A DNA stretch of 64,000 bases, taken from NCBI GenBank assembly GCA_035610835.1, contig CM069452.1:67490919-67554918 (forward strand), written 5' to 3'. Shown here one piece after another: positions 35,033 to 45,320 of this stretch (positions are counted from its first letter, which is position 1; each line of letters opens with the position of its first letter). The notes below the pieces were generated by a model. That model was not told the DNA's origin and ran no database searches. It saw only the letters and a program-made list of their open reading frames with translations. The translations under genes and the position numbers were made by a program. The stretch comes from Ophiura sarsii. Lineage: Eukaryota; Echinodermata; Ophiuroidea; Amphilepidida; Ophiuridae.

Positions 35033-35671
35033 TACACCTAGCACATAAAGTCCCTGCTCAGGTGCTTTGAGGTTGACTAATTCAAAATATATAATCAATA
35101 CCAAAAATCTGAGATATACATTAAATTAGCAAATTTCTTCTCCGCAGTTTGATACCTCATTCAACAAAATCGAATGGATACTTTTAAAGTTATGGCGATT
35201 TCAATGACCGCGCATGCAACAGAAATGTTGCACTAGGTATAGGAATCATTGATTTGTGTGTGATTACTGTCATAACTGTGAACGAGACAGATGAATGGGT
35301 CTTTAGTGATAACCGCAATGTGCGGGACAAAGGATGTATCTGGCTGTGAAGAATACAAGTCTTAGCTGATAAGCTGTGAGTTTTTCAGTGCGTAAATCCA
35401 TAGACGGGTAAAACATTGATTTTTACCGTCTATGGTAAATCACACACAAATCAATGATTTCCTATACCTAGTGCAACATTTCTGTTGCATACGCGGTCAT
35501 TGAAATCGACATAACTTTAAAAGTATCCATTCGATTTTGTTGAATGAGGTATCAAACTGCGGAGAAGAAATTTGCTAATTTAATGTATATCTCAGATTTT
35601 TAGTACCGATTATATATTTTGAATTAGTCAACCTCAAAGCACCTGAGCAGGGACTTTATGTGCTAGGTGTA
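35033..35671. mobile_element. Foldback element, 639 bp (TA flanks)
   Basis: Arms of about 240 bp are near-perfect inverted copies, from TACACCTAGCACATAAAG and CTTTATGTGCTAGGTGTA inward to CATTGATTTGTGTGTGATTA. The spacer of about 170 bp has its own hairpin CCATAGACGGGTAAAA / TTTTACCGTCTATGG. TA lies at both borders. Non-coding. Confidence 0.85.
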
Positions 35672-36166
35672 TAGGTAGTACTACTGCTAGGCTACAATCC
35701 CCCCCCCCCCCCAAAAAAAAAATGGATATTAAAATTATTTGTACTTTTTGCGTTAGGACCCACCGAACATTGGTCCAAACCAGACTTTGGCCCATTTTCA
35801 GGCCCTTGTCATTTAAAACTGGAACATGCTACAATTTTGTTGATTAAAGTTTTGAAATCAGCATAAAAAGTTAGTAGTAGAAACCAAATCTCAATATTCT
35901 AGGGGGTTTACTTCTTGAGATAATGGCCGCTCAACACGGACTTCCATTTCGCGATGCATGTTTTTTTGCGGAATTTAGGAGACCCCCAAAATTTAAAATT
36001 GCCGCTACGAGAAAACTAAACGGAATTAGGACCTCAAAATTTCAGGTTTGTCATCTCATCAATATCTACCAGTATATGAAATATGAACAAAATCTATTTT
36101 TGATGGTGTAATCCATTTGTTGGAATTGAGTTTGTACAACTGTAAGAACATTATTTCTGATATTAA
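35672..36166. other. No gene recognised
   Basis: Contains a C-run (35698-35711) and a 62-codon ORF (35923-36111, plus) without recognisable features. Confidence 0.5.
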
Positions 36167-37146
36167 GGGGGCGCACCACCAAATAAATGCTTCATGAAAT
36201 TTGAGTGTTGACAGTCATGCTCACGGTGCTATTGTGGTGCTTTCTGCAAAACTTGAGGTATACAGGGTGTCCCAAAAAAATGTTAACACTCGAATGCGTT
36301 GAAAAGAACAAAGAAGAGATTAACTGATGCGTGTGTGTGACTTAATCATGTTGCTTCTTGCTTCGTGCATTTTAAAAGCTTTACTTTCATACTGAGAGGA
36401 TTGGACCAAGCCAATTTTGCTTCCTCATGTTTGCTGAAGCAATCTCCCGTTCTAAATAACCAATTGGAATGCAATAAAATGCAAATGAAAGCTTATTTAC
36501 TCAGCTTTCATAATACATCAAGATTATACCCGTGTGTTCCTGTCTTTTTAAGATATCTCATGTGCCCGGAGTGTTAACATTTTTTTGGGACACCCTGTAG
36601 TGTTTGATATCAAATTCAAGCATTTGTCTTCAATTTTTTGAATATTTTACCAAAATTTGGAAAACCCTGTTGAATATTTATGCGTGGGACACTCCGTAAA
36701 TTATACGCGGCGCATTTTCAGACGTGTTTAGAGTCATTTTCATGGTCATATTTTGAAATATTCTGCAGTACTTGAGAGACACTGTTTGCTCTCAAAATAA
36801 GGAAAATTATCTCAACTCTCTAAATCATCGGTCAAAACATGGTCCTATCCCTTGACTTTTCCCGCTACAGCGACAAATAGCGCCGCAACCCTATTTTCAA
36901 TGATACACATCACTCATACTTGGGTATCGGCTGTCGTGAACATCCGCGTGCCTATTTTAGCTTAACGTTTTCAAAATAGTATGATTTGTTGGTTATATAT
37001 CATCTTAACTTATATCTCAATCATATTGCCGAATATCATGCAATTTCAAGCCTATCTTCTTATTAAAATCGTGACTTCAATGTTAGAACTTCGTTAATCG
37101 AATTGCGTTATTACATAAATGCGGAGTGATTTGGTTGTGCGCCCCC
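36167..37146. mobile_element. TTAA-type element (GGGGGCGCACCACCAAATAA ends)
   Basis: TTAA|GGGGGCGCACCACCAAATAA left and TTTGGTTGTGCGCCCCC|TTAA right. The termini match the 21855 and 43099 elements. A mariner-like MITE at 36263-36597 is nested in it. No transposase ORF. Confidence 0.75.
36263..36597. mobile_element. Mariner-like MITE (CAGGGTGTCCCAAAA ends), nested
   Basis: Inverted ends CAGGGTGTCCCAAAAAAATG and CATTTTTTTGGGACACCCTG, continuing TTAACACTC / GAGTGTTAA, with TA duplications at both sides. 335 bp. A 70-codon ORF inside has no transposase features. Confidence 0.9.
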
Positions 37147-37779
37147 TTAAAATGAATAAACATAATGTTTGCAAGTTTTCTGACATGTATGTTTTGATTG
37201 TTTTCTAAATAGTAATAAATTTAACGTTGTTTGTTTGTCTGTTTATTCATTTGGTTTTGTTTGGGTTGGTGTTTATATCAAGGGTCGCACGTGGTCGGTT
37301 GTTTTATGTCAAGCCGTCTTGGGGAGAAAACAATCTTGATAAAAAATACTATTGCCGTATTCTTTATTTTTATATAAGGCTCATCGCAAAAATTGCCTAT
37401 TTCAAACCATTTTTGTAGCCATCATGTTTTAAGCTTGAATAATTTAACATTGAAACTAAATTCGAGTGAAACACGTAAAAACTTGTCCAGATAAACGTGA
37501 TCAATCGATTGGCGCCCGTGTTTTAAAATCTTTGTGTACAATTGACAATTATTGACAATTGATCACCGATTCACGGGCAGATGATTCACGGAATTTATAT
37601 TGAAAACGCACGGATTTAGTGATGCACGGTAAACAACAGTTAGTATCGCAAGACAATAGAAAGAACTTGGGCTTGTGATTGACAGAAGCATTGGACGTCC
37701 TTATGGCTACATGCAGCAGTCTGTTTCCACTAGTACCATTTGCCGAGCCATTCCTTGTCACGTACTACATCATGTATGT
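37147..37779. other. No gene recognised
   Basis: AT-rich DNA. ATTGACAATTATTGACAATTG (about 37542-37561) is a short duplication. The 63-codon ORF at 37227-37418 is unremarkable. Confidence 0.5.
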
Positions 37780-38111
37780 ATGTACCACCTCACTAAGCCC
37801 CAACGACTTCTAAAAAAGACTCACACAAAATCCTATCAACGACAATCTACCAGAACTCGGACCTACGACCGCAGCTTCTTCCCTTGGACAACAAAAGCAT
37901 GGAATAACCTACCTCACAACATTTTAGACTGCAATAAACTCACGTCCTTCAAATCGGAACTCAACAAATACCTTTGTGGTACCAACATGGACAATGTCAA
38001 CACAACCACAACCCACTCACCAATAAGTCAAGTCACCTCAACTCTAATGCGATGCAGTAACCTGCTTTATTGGAGTATAAACAAATCCAGATCCAGATCC
38101 AGATCCAGTAC
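37780..38111 (+). pseudogene. LINE reverse-transcriptase C-terminal fragment
   Basis: The plus-strand frame contains KTHTKSYQRQSTRTRTYDRS, then FFPWTTKAWNNLPHNIL and LTSFKSELNKYL. The pattern R-T-x5-[FY]-F-P-x-T-x2-x-W-N-x-L-P followed by SFKxxL is the usual C-terminus of CR1/L2- and RTE-like LINE ORF2 proteins. The RT catalytic part is missing. The 3' end has four ATCCAG hexamers (38085-38108). The frame is open upstream to 37675, but that part shows no similarity I can recognise. Confidence 0.75.
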
Positions 38112-38379
38112 CTAATCTTTGTAAGTCTTCCGAATTCGTAGGGTTTCACTCTTGTCGATCACACGTTGATCCGAGATCACTCGGTTTAACAACACCAAAC
38201 TACAACAACCTTCTAACATATAAATCCGTACTATATCAACATTCTCTATTTTTGAGTAACCGACATTTAATTATTGTGATTAATCATTATTCCAAAATGT
38301 TCACATGTACTCACCTGTTCTCGATGCCATTTTTTCGTCCACAAAATCAAAACAAAACGAGGTTGCCAGTCGCTTTGCC

Positions 38380-38790
38380 CCATTAATAAAATAAATAAAT
38401 ACAATATAAAATTTATAAATAAATAAAATAAATAAATAAATAGAATAAATAAAATAAATAAAATAAATAAAAATGTTTAAAATCAATAAAATCAATGAAA
38501 TAAATGAAATAAATGAAATAAATGAAATAAATGAAATAAATGAAATAAATGAAATAAATGAAATAAATGAAATAAATGAAATAAATGAAATAAATGAAAT
38601 AAATGAAATAAATGAAATAAATGAAATAAATGAAATAAAATAAATAAAATAAATAAAATAAATAAAATAAATAAAATAAATAAAATAAATAAAATAAACA
38701 AAATAAATAGAATAAATGAAATAAATAAGATAAATAAAATAAATAGATGATAAATAAGATAGATAATAGATCAAATAGATAGCTATTAAT
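38380..38790. repeat. AT-rich 9-bp microsatellite array
   Basis: Two blocks: GAAATAAAT units (about 38496-38636) and AAATAAATA units (about 38637-38700), bordered by degenerate AAATAAAT. The three overlapping ORFs here encode only IYF/HLF-type repeats and are artefacts. Confidence 0.92.
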
Positions 38791-39068
38791 CAATCAATAA
38801 ATATAAATACTTTCATCACCTTTGAAACTTATTTTAAATCGCACATTTATTCATATTAATTTATTATTTTATTTAATCATTATATTAAAAGATGAACACA
38901 AATCCAGACAAAACGTATCTGGAATCCAAGATTTGATCTGTTATTTATACCCTGAGATAAAATCTTTATAATGATTAAATTGGAGTTCTGAAGAATATTT
39001 CTACTATCGATTTCAAAATGCAATCCATATTGTATCTGGTATAAAATAAAAAGAAACAATGACAATTT

Positions 39069-39077
39069 AAAAAAAAA
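39069..39077 (-). terminator. RNA polymerase III T-run terminator of tRNA-Cys
   Basis: Nine T residues on the minus strand begin 7 nt after the tRNA 3' end, the usual pol III stop. Confidence 0.8.
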
Positions 39078-39084
39078 TACTGTC

Positions 39085-39156
39085 AGGGGACACCCGGATT
39101 TGAACCAGGGACCTCTCGATCTGCAGTCGAATGCTCTACCACTGAGCTATATCCCC
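39085..39156 (-). tRNA. tRNA-Cys (anticodon GCA)
   Basis: The minus strand gives a 72-nt cloverleaf without intron. The acceptor pairs GGGGATA with TGTCCCC (one G-U), discriminator U. The D arm is GCTCAGTGGTAGAGC. The anticodon arm TTCGA-CTGCAGA-TCGAG has GCA at positions 34-36, which reads cysteine UGC/UGU codons. The T arm is CTGGTTCAAATCCGG. Internal A (TAGCTCAGTGG) and B (GGTTCAAATCC) boxes are intact, and a T-run terminator follows. CCA is not encoded, as expected in eukaryotes. All stems are intact, so it is probably functional. It stands alone with no tRNA cluster in the window. Confidence 0.97.
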
Positions 39157-39605
39157 TTACGAATATTACAAGCGACAATACCGTATATAAACTTAATATG
39201 CTGATACCTATTATAGAGGGCGCTATGAATAATGTCAATTAAGACTCACAGACGGTGTTGGATCGTTTTAGAGTTCAATAAATGTAACGAGTTTACAAAC
39301 AATATTAAGAAACATTTGATGCAGATGCAGCAATGAAAAGCAAAGGCTAATGGAACTTAGAAAGAAGTCGATTCCCAGTTTCCTGTTGCCCTCCCGACCC
39401 AAACTTTCATTATTTGACCAAATATTTATACTTTCTGTCCTGACAACTTGAATATGGAGATGCAAAACGACAGTTCCAACTGTCCAGAGCAGGGCACACG
39501 ATATGGATCCCGTAGAATTCAATAGAAACAAACAAACAAGGTAAATAAAAGGCAAAACTGCAAGTCTCAACATAGTGGGAGAGGTGATGATGGCGAGGGG
39601 GTAAA
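39157..39605. other. No gene recognised
   Basis: A 200-codon minus-strand ORF begins upstream and runs through this segment, but it is in the wrong frame for most of the LINE remnant at 39718-39905, and here it shows no family motif. Confidence 0.45.
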
Positions 39606-39715
39606 CAGGCCCGTAAGAAGGGGGGTCGCCACCATCGCCCCCCCCCCTTTGAAAATCTTCCCCGGAAAATGTGTACACAGATGAAAAAATTCGCGAGCTA
39701 CGCGCGCATTTGAAA
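39606..39715 (+). mobile_element. hAT-like repeat fragment (CAGGCCCGTAAGAAGG)
   Basis: CAGGCCCGTAAGAAGGGGGG, a CGCCCCCCCCC run, TTTGAAAATCTTCCCCGGAA and TGTACACAGATGAAAA occur in the same order, reversed, at 43420-43533, and in part at 41296-41670. The CAGGCCCG terminus suggests hAT, but no 8-bp duplication was found. Confidence 0.55.
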
Positions 39716-39717
39716 TT

Positions 39718-39905
39718 CCATCTGCCAGTCTGCCTCCCACTGCTGAAGCTGGTCAAGGTCATTCTGAAGTTTGTTGGCATCATCAGTGGACTTGATCTTT
39801 CTATATAAGACGCACTGAGTCGTCCGCAAACAAACTTGACCGAGGATTCAGATGAAATTTTGTCCGGCAAGTCATTTATGAACAGAAAGTGCTTACACTT
39901 TGACC
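39718..39905 (-). pseudogene. Jockey/CR1-like reverse transcriptase fragment, frameshifted
   Basis: Three minus-strand frames together carry a recognisable RT piece: LFINDLPDKISSESSVK, then in the next frame FADDS (the catalytic box), then in another frame KIKSTDDANKLQNDLDQLQQ and WEADWQMEF. The order INDLP - FADD - LQxDLxxLxxWExxWxMEF is characteristic of Jockey/CR1-like LINEs. At least two frameshifts and an in-frame stop show it is dead. It ends where the hAT-like repeat at 39606-39715 begins. Confidence 0.8.
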
Positions 39906-39909
39906 AAGT

Positions 39910-40346
39910 TCCAGGCCTAAATTCTGATAAATAAAGAATTTATGATTTTGTATATTTTAAAAAGTATAGGCCCTATATTGGGAAAAAATGCTCTAAAATA
40001 CACTATTTAGCTCATTTATTGTTATCAATAGGCCTATATTGGAAATGTAATGAAATACAAAGATACTTAAAATGGACAGAACTTGAAATCGGTAACTCCG
40101 ATTTGGCCCGAATTTCGTTCCGATTTTTTGTTTTATCAAGCCTCATAATTATGGAAAGCCATATATATCAATATTACAATCAAAACAACTTTATTGTGGG
40201 TATATCATACCATCTAAAAGGTAAATTTTCAGTTTGTACAGGGGTCCAAAAATAAAGTTGCGCCAATCTCAAATTATTTGTATACTGAAGATGATTCAGA
40301 AAAAGAATAGTTTGCCTAATCTACGATGTCAAGTTACCGAGTTATG
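39910..40346. other. No gene recognised
   Basis: The 78-codon ORF at 40019-40255 has no recognised motif. Confidence 0.45.
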
Positions 40347-40644
40347 CAGGGATGGAAATAAGACCCGCCCGCCCGCCCATAGCGGGTAACTTTCGTGTCG
40401 GGCGGGTGAAGATTCAAAGGTAGGCCTACCCGTCCGACTGGCGGGTAACATTTTTGAAGCTCAAAGTGTAAGCAACCAAGTTCAGGGTAATTTCATCATC
40501 AGATGATCGTGTGTCATGATGATAGACTGAGGAGATCAGGTTGATCGGAGATTAAAGAGACTATTGGATTGATGAACATGATGAATACGAGGAGCTGTTA
40601 CGGGTTAGGTTTACAGTGGAACAAAATCTGAAGTTCCATCCCTG
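40347..40644 (+). mobile_element. hAT MITE, GC-hairpin family, copy 3
   Basis: CAGGGATGGAAATAAG and GAAGTTCCATCCCTG ends, with GTTATG on both sides (6 of the usual 8 bases). Core CCCGCCCGCCCATAGCGGGT and GGGCGGGTGAAGATTC as in copies 1 and 2. About 130 bp of extra sequence lies in the right half. Confidence 0.8.
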
Positions 40645-41290
40645 GTTATGAGGCAAAAACATGTCAACCACCATTGACTCAAAGGTGACATTTTGATTGA
40701 AAATCATGACTGAGACATCTGAGATAGTGAAAACTATTATTTTTCTAAATCCTCTTTGATAGACGAACAATTTTATTTTTGGACCACTGTACAATCTGAT
40801 ATTTTACCTTTAACCTTTAAAGCCCCCTAACCAGAAAATGTGTGTCACATTGCAGTAGACGAGTAATTTGGTATATCATTTAGTGACATTCAGGTAGGCC
40901 TACTTTAATATTTGACCCCTCTTTATCATGTTTATAACCCTATGGGTCATTTTGAGGCCCCATATCTCAAAATGCTCAATGATGGCAGCGTGTCATCATT
41001 CACTTCAGTATACTGGGACAGGTCAAAGAGTAAATGGCAGCAGAAATATTGCAACTATTATAGGCCTACCTGACTTCCCAGTCCTCCTCCGTGTCAACCT
41101 GACTACTTGGCGAAAAGTGAAGGTGTTTGTTTCCGTGTGGATCATTCATTTTCATTATTTTGATTCTCTACTTCTTGAAGTTTGAAGGGCATTGCAACTT
41201 GTAGGTTGCCAGTAGATAAATGTTCAATCAAAATGTCAGTATACACATTATGAACAGTTGTAAAATCATTTTCTACTACCACACAGTATA
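40645..41290. other. No gene recognised
   Basis: The 85-codon plus-strand ORF at 40928-41185 shows no domain. Ordinary unique-looking DNA. Confidence 0.45.
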
Positions 41291-41295
41291 TCCAG

Positions 41296-41316
41296 GCCCG
41301 TCAGATGGGGTGGGGT

Positions 41317-41349
<33 letters not shown>

Positions 41350-41670
41350 GGGGGGGGGGGGGGGGGGTGGGGGGGGGGGGGGGGCGACGGTGGTGATCGC
41401 CCCCCTTTTGAAAATCTTCCCCGGAAATTTGACCAAAAACAGAGAAAATCCCCCCTCCCCCCAAAAAATCCCCTCAAAAATATCTCCAAAAACTACTTCC
41501 GGTATTTCTGCGTCGACCAACAAGAAAGGTAAACTATGACACCATAATGGAACAGAAAAATTAGAAGATGAGCGTGTCTCCGACGGAAAGAAACTAGCTC
41601 TATCACTTCCGGTGATTGTTTTTTGAAAACGCCCCCCCCCCCCTTTGAAAAAGTGTCTTACGGGCCCGAT
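41296..41670. mobile_element. hAT-like element with CAGGCCCG ends and long G tract
   Basis: Left CAGGCCCGTCAGATGGGG, right GTCTTACGGGCCCG, with CCCCCTTTTGAAAATCTTCC near the left and a related CCCCCCTTTGAAAAAG near the right. The left part has about 75 G residues broken by a few T (41309-41384). ORFs across it code only for poly-Gly or poly-Pro and are artefacts. Confidence 0.6.
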
Positions 41671-41845
41671 ATCGAATGCAAAGTGTATGATTGAAATACA
41701 TTAACTTAGAGTGACTAAATTGAATTACCTCAATGTCTTTATTTGCTATATCATATTTTTATGTCCACATTATTTATAAGGTGATTGATCATAAAGGCAA
41801 TGTCAAGTTGCCCTACACTTGATTCAATATGCCGTATTGTCTCTA

Positions 41846-42447
41846 CAGGGTGGTCCAAAAAAAACTATACCCAACTTTGGAGGCCATTTTCTCCTAGATG
41901 ATAAAATACTTTAGTAATTTGGTTTGCATATTATTAAAACATATATCGTTGAGCATTATTGGTGAAAATAGGGAAGATATTACATTAATATTTTTTGAGA
42001 TATTGCTATTTTTAGCGAGTATGTGTAAAAATGGCTTTTCCACGGGAGCTGTCAATGCATCAACATGATATGCACTTTTATGACAATATGATATGACACA
42101 ATAATGTAATGACCCAAGACCCATTATAAGCAGTTAAGGATTAAGTTTAATAAGGTGTGCTTGTCATTGTCAACTGTGCAATGAATAGGCCTACAAAGGT
42201 GTGTCATTGTCATATCATATTCAAACATGTTGATGCATTGACAGTTCCCGTGGAAAAGCCATTTTTACACATACTCGCTAAAAATAGCAATATCTCAAAA
42301 AATATTAATGGAATATCTTCCCTATTTTCACCAATAATGCTCAACGATATATGCTTTAATAATATCCAAACTAAATTACTAAAATATTTTATAATCTAGG
42401 AGAAAATGGCCTCCAAAGTTGGGTATAGTTTTTTTTGGACCACCCTG
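41846..42447. mobile_element. Foldback mariner-like MITE (CAGGGTGGTCC ends)
   Basis: TA|CAGGGTGGTCCAAAAAAAAC and the inverse at the right, with arms of about 225 bp that are nearly identical inverted copies. Two ORFs, one on each strand (41894-42124 minus, 42157-42399 plus), give almost the same peptide because the arms mirror each other; they have no transposase motifs. Confidence 0.9.
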
Positions 42448-42449
42448 TA

Positions 42450-42900
42450 TAAACGCTCTCCCTCTAAACGCCCTCTCCCCGGCCCTACACACCTTTCTAT
42501 TGCTTTCTATTGCTATCTACTAAAGATAGTCCATTTTCCATGGGGGGGGGGGGGGGGGGGGGGGTGAGGTCCAAAAATGTCGCACAGTCCAAAAATCGCA
42601 CGGTCCAAAAAACAGCACAGTTATCAACTAATGGACAATCCTCAGGATTTTCATCAGTTTTCTCTATCATGTCTAGGCCTATAACGTTTTCCTTTATTTA
42701 GCCCACTGATGCATAGGCCTACATCTGAAGACTACGTATACATTTGCATTCTATTTGACTATTTGGGTTACACCACATCTCTACATTTTATCACATTGCA
42801 AAGGCAAGCCATAAGGGACTAAAATGTGGGGAAATATAGATAGAATTAACGTTTATTAGAGTAAAAAAGTTAGCCAAATAAAATTTAAGTAAAGTGTACT
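42450..42900. other. No gene recognised; G-run at 42542-42564
   Basis: Holds a 23-nt G homopolymer and just before it a possible trace of the 122-bp satellite hairpin (GCTATCTACTAAAGATAG). Confidence 0.5.
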
Positions 42901-43098
42901 AGAGGGGTTTTGAATTTCCCTATAGAGCTAAGGGTTCGGAAATCCAGACTTTTTCGGGTTGATTGATCACCGGAAATCCAGACAAGTTTTATCCTACATC
43001 AACTCTCCCTAGTAGAGGGGTTCGGAAATCCGGACTTTTTCGGTTTGATTGATCACCGGAAATCCAGACAATTTCTATCCTACATAAACTCTCCTTAT

Positions 43099-43780
43099 GG
43101 TTTCACACCACTAAATAACGTCTGGCCCTACCCCCTTTGAGGCAAAAGTCCAAAACCGGCCCGTTTCTATGCCGAAACGGGAGACCTATTGTAAATTACA
43201 GTTTAAAATTAGGGTATTTACTACATGTTATGGCGAAATTAATATAGTGTCAATTTTAACAGACACATCAGCGTTCTTCAGGGGGGGGGGGCGTTTTCAA
43301 CAACAACAAAAAATGTGAGTCAAATATGCGCGCGTAGCGCGCGAAAATGTTCGAATTTGCACCTATATTTTGCACGATCGAGGTACATTTTGGCTCTAAA
43401 CAAGCTTGTAGCAAATAATATTGCATTTTGGGAAGACAAATGCGCGCGTAGCGCGCGAAATCTTTTCATCTGTGTACAAATTTTCCGGGAAAGATTTTCA
43501 AAGGGGCCATCGCCCCCCCTTCTTACGGGCCTGGTATCTGACGCCATCATCTAAATCAACAATTGCGTGTGCCCAGGAAAACTCAACTTGTACTTTTTGA
43601 AAAGGCTCTAGCTCAAAAAAATGCCGGTTACCCCCCATATATGAGTTGTTGATGGCTTTCATCTTCAAGTTGAAACCAAATTTCAAGATACCAGTTTCTT
43701 ATAACGTCGAGAAATATCCATTTGAAAATTGTGCATTTCACGTGTAAACCTATGGGAGATGACTTTGGTGGTGTGCAACC
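43099..43780. mobile_element. TTAA/TTAT-type MITE (CACACCACYAAAT ends), copy 3
   Basis: TTAT on both sides; GGTTTCACACCACTAAATAA left and TTTGGTGGTGTGCAACC right. The GCCGGTTACCCCCC word near 43623 matches GCTGGTTACCCCC in the 21855 copy. A hAT-like repeat (about 43270-43533) is inserted in its middle. Confidence 0.7.
43270..43533 (-). mobile_element. hAT-like repeat, CAGGCCCGTAAGAAGG family
   Basis: The minus strand starts CAGGCCCGTAAGAAGGGGGG and continues TTTGAAAATCTTTCCCGG like the piece at 39606. It contains two copies of the palindrome GCGCGCGTAGCGCGC (about 43329 and 43442). A G-run lies at the far end. The far terminus is unclear. Confidence 0.6.
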
Positions 43781-44466
43781 TTATACATGTAGAGGGGTTC
43801 GGAAATCCAGACTTTTTCGGGTTGATTGATCACCGGAAATCCAGACAATGTCTATCCTACCTAAAATCTCCCTATAAGAGGGGTTTGGAAATCCGGACTT
43901 TTTTTCCGAACAATTTGGGCCGGAAATCCAGACTTTAAAAAAAAAATGCTCTCGGAAATCCGGGAATTTTCAGAATGTAAATATTACCCATCTATAGGAG
44001 GTGTGCACATATTATCTGGAATAGCCCAATAACATTATCAATTAAAGTTAAGCATTAAGCATTACTGAGTCAAGAAACTTCGGTGTAAAGTAGGTATTTG
44101 CAATAACATCGTTCTAAAGTTGGTTGTCGTTTGTAAAGCATTCATGAGTCAAGAGACTTCGGTGTAAAGTTAGGCACGTACAATAACACCGTCAATAAAG
44201 TTGCAAGTCATGAAGTTTAAAAGCATTTATGAGTCAGGGGACTTCGGTGTAAAGTTAGGCACTTGCAATAACACCGTCAATAAAGTTGTAGGCTAAGTCA
44301 TAAAAGTTAAGCAATTAATGAATTAGGGTAGGGGACTTTGGTGTTAAGTTATAAGTCATAAAGTTAAGCATTCATGAGTCAAGTCAAGAGATTTCGGAGT
44401 AAAGTTAGGCACTTGCAATAACACCTCCAAAAATGTTGCAAGTCATAAATATAGGTAAGCATTTAA

Positions 44467-44627
44467 AGGTAGATGACCCGTTTTCAACTTGATGTTTTCT
44501 ATTTTACATGAAAGGTCATCCTTAAAATTGTTGCATTCCAAAGTTTGAGTTGCGTAACTCCAATGGTTCTATTTTTAGCAGCGCAAGGTCAAAGACATGT
44601 GCCCATTGAGTAGTAGTACACAGACCA
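44467..44627. mobile_element. Truncated T2-like element (AGGTAGATGACCCG end)
   Basis: TTAA|AGGTAGATGACCCG followed by about 145 bp matching the right part of the 2123-2467 element in reverse. The other end is missing; homology stops at CACAGACC. Confidence 0.75.
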
Positions 44628-44736
44628 GGGGTAGCACTGGCTCAAAAATGTGAGGAGTCCCATTACATTTTTCAGGACCCTTTAAGGACTGCAAAAACTA
44701 AATTTAAGGGGTCCTCCAGAAATATAGGGGGTCCTG

Positions 44737-45320
44737 AAGTTTGAGCCTTTAAAAATGGTCAAAAAACGATTTAGAAAAATTAGAGGTCACAAACTAACTT
44801 ATGATTTGGTTAGGGTTAACTATCTCGGGTGAACTGCAGGGTCGCAAGAAATTGCTTTTGCACTTCAGGATCAGGACTGCACTGTGTGCAGGTATTACAA
44901 CCAATTATATTACGTAATATGGACACACATTGATCGTTGCTGTGAGTTGTAACTTGTGACTGATGTTATCCTACGCCTATTCTGGATTTCAAGGAGAGGG
45001 TTTTTTGCTTGGTATGTCTTCAGTAACGAAGTTTGAGCCTTTAAAAATGGTCAAAAAACGATTTAGAAAAATTCGAGGTCACAAACTAACTTATGATTTG
45101 GTTAGGGTTAACTATCTCGGGTGAACTGCAGGGTCGCAAGAAATTGCTTTTGCACTTCAGGATCAGGACTGCACTGTGTGCAGGTATTACAACCAATTAT
45201 ATACGTAATATGGACACACATTGATACGTTGCTGTGAGTTGTAACTTGTGACTGATGTTATCCTACGCCTATTCTGGATTTCAAGGAGAGGGTTTTTTGC
45301 TTGGTATGTCTTCAGTAACG
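44737..45320. repeat. 292-bp direct tandem duplication
   Basis: 44737-45028 and 45029-45320 match almost base for base from AAGTTTGAGCCTTTAAAAAT to TGTCTTCAGTAACGA, with offset 292. The second copy overlaps the 3' end of the zinc-finger ORF, so the first copy carries a detached duplicate of that end. Confidence 0.92.

Larger units (their letters stand above)
42926..43975. repeat. About 88-bp tandem repeat (GGGTTCGGAAATCC), split by an insertion
   Basis: Units containing GGGTTCGGAAATCC, GGTTGATTGATCACCGGAAA and TCCTACATMAACTCTCC occur at about 42926-43014, 43015-43094, 43790-43877, and a diverged one to 43975. The 43099-43780 element lies between unit 2 and unit 3. Confidence 0.8.

Noticed and set aside
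38301..38793. Three overlapping ORFs of 69-157 codons
   Set aside because: They translate a 9-bp AT-rich microsatellite and contain only short residue repeats.
39268..39870. 200-codon ORF, the longest after the RT ORF of 53823
   Set aside because: It crosses the frameshifted LINE remnant mostly in the wrong frame, plus a hAT-like repeat and unrelated DNA. No continuous protein is supported.
41266..41539. Proline- or glycine-rich ORFs on both strands
   Set aside because: They are translations of a long G tract.
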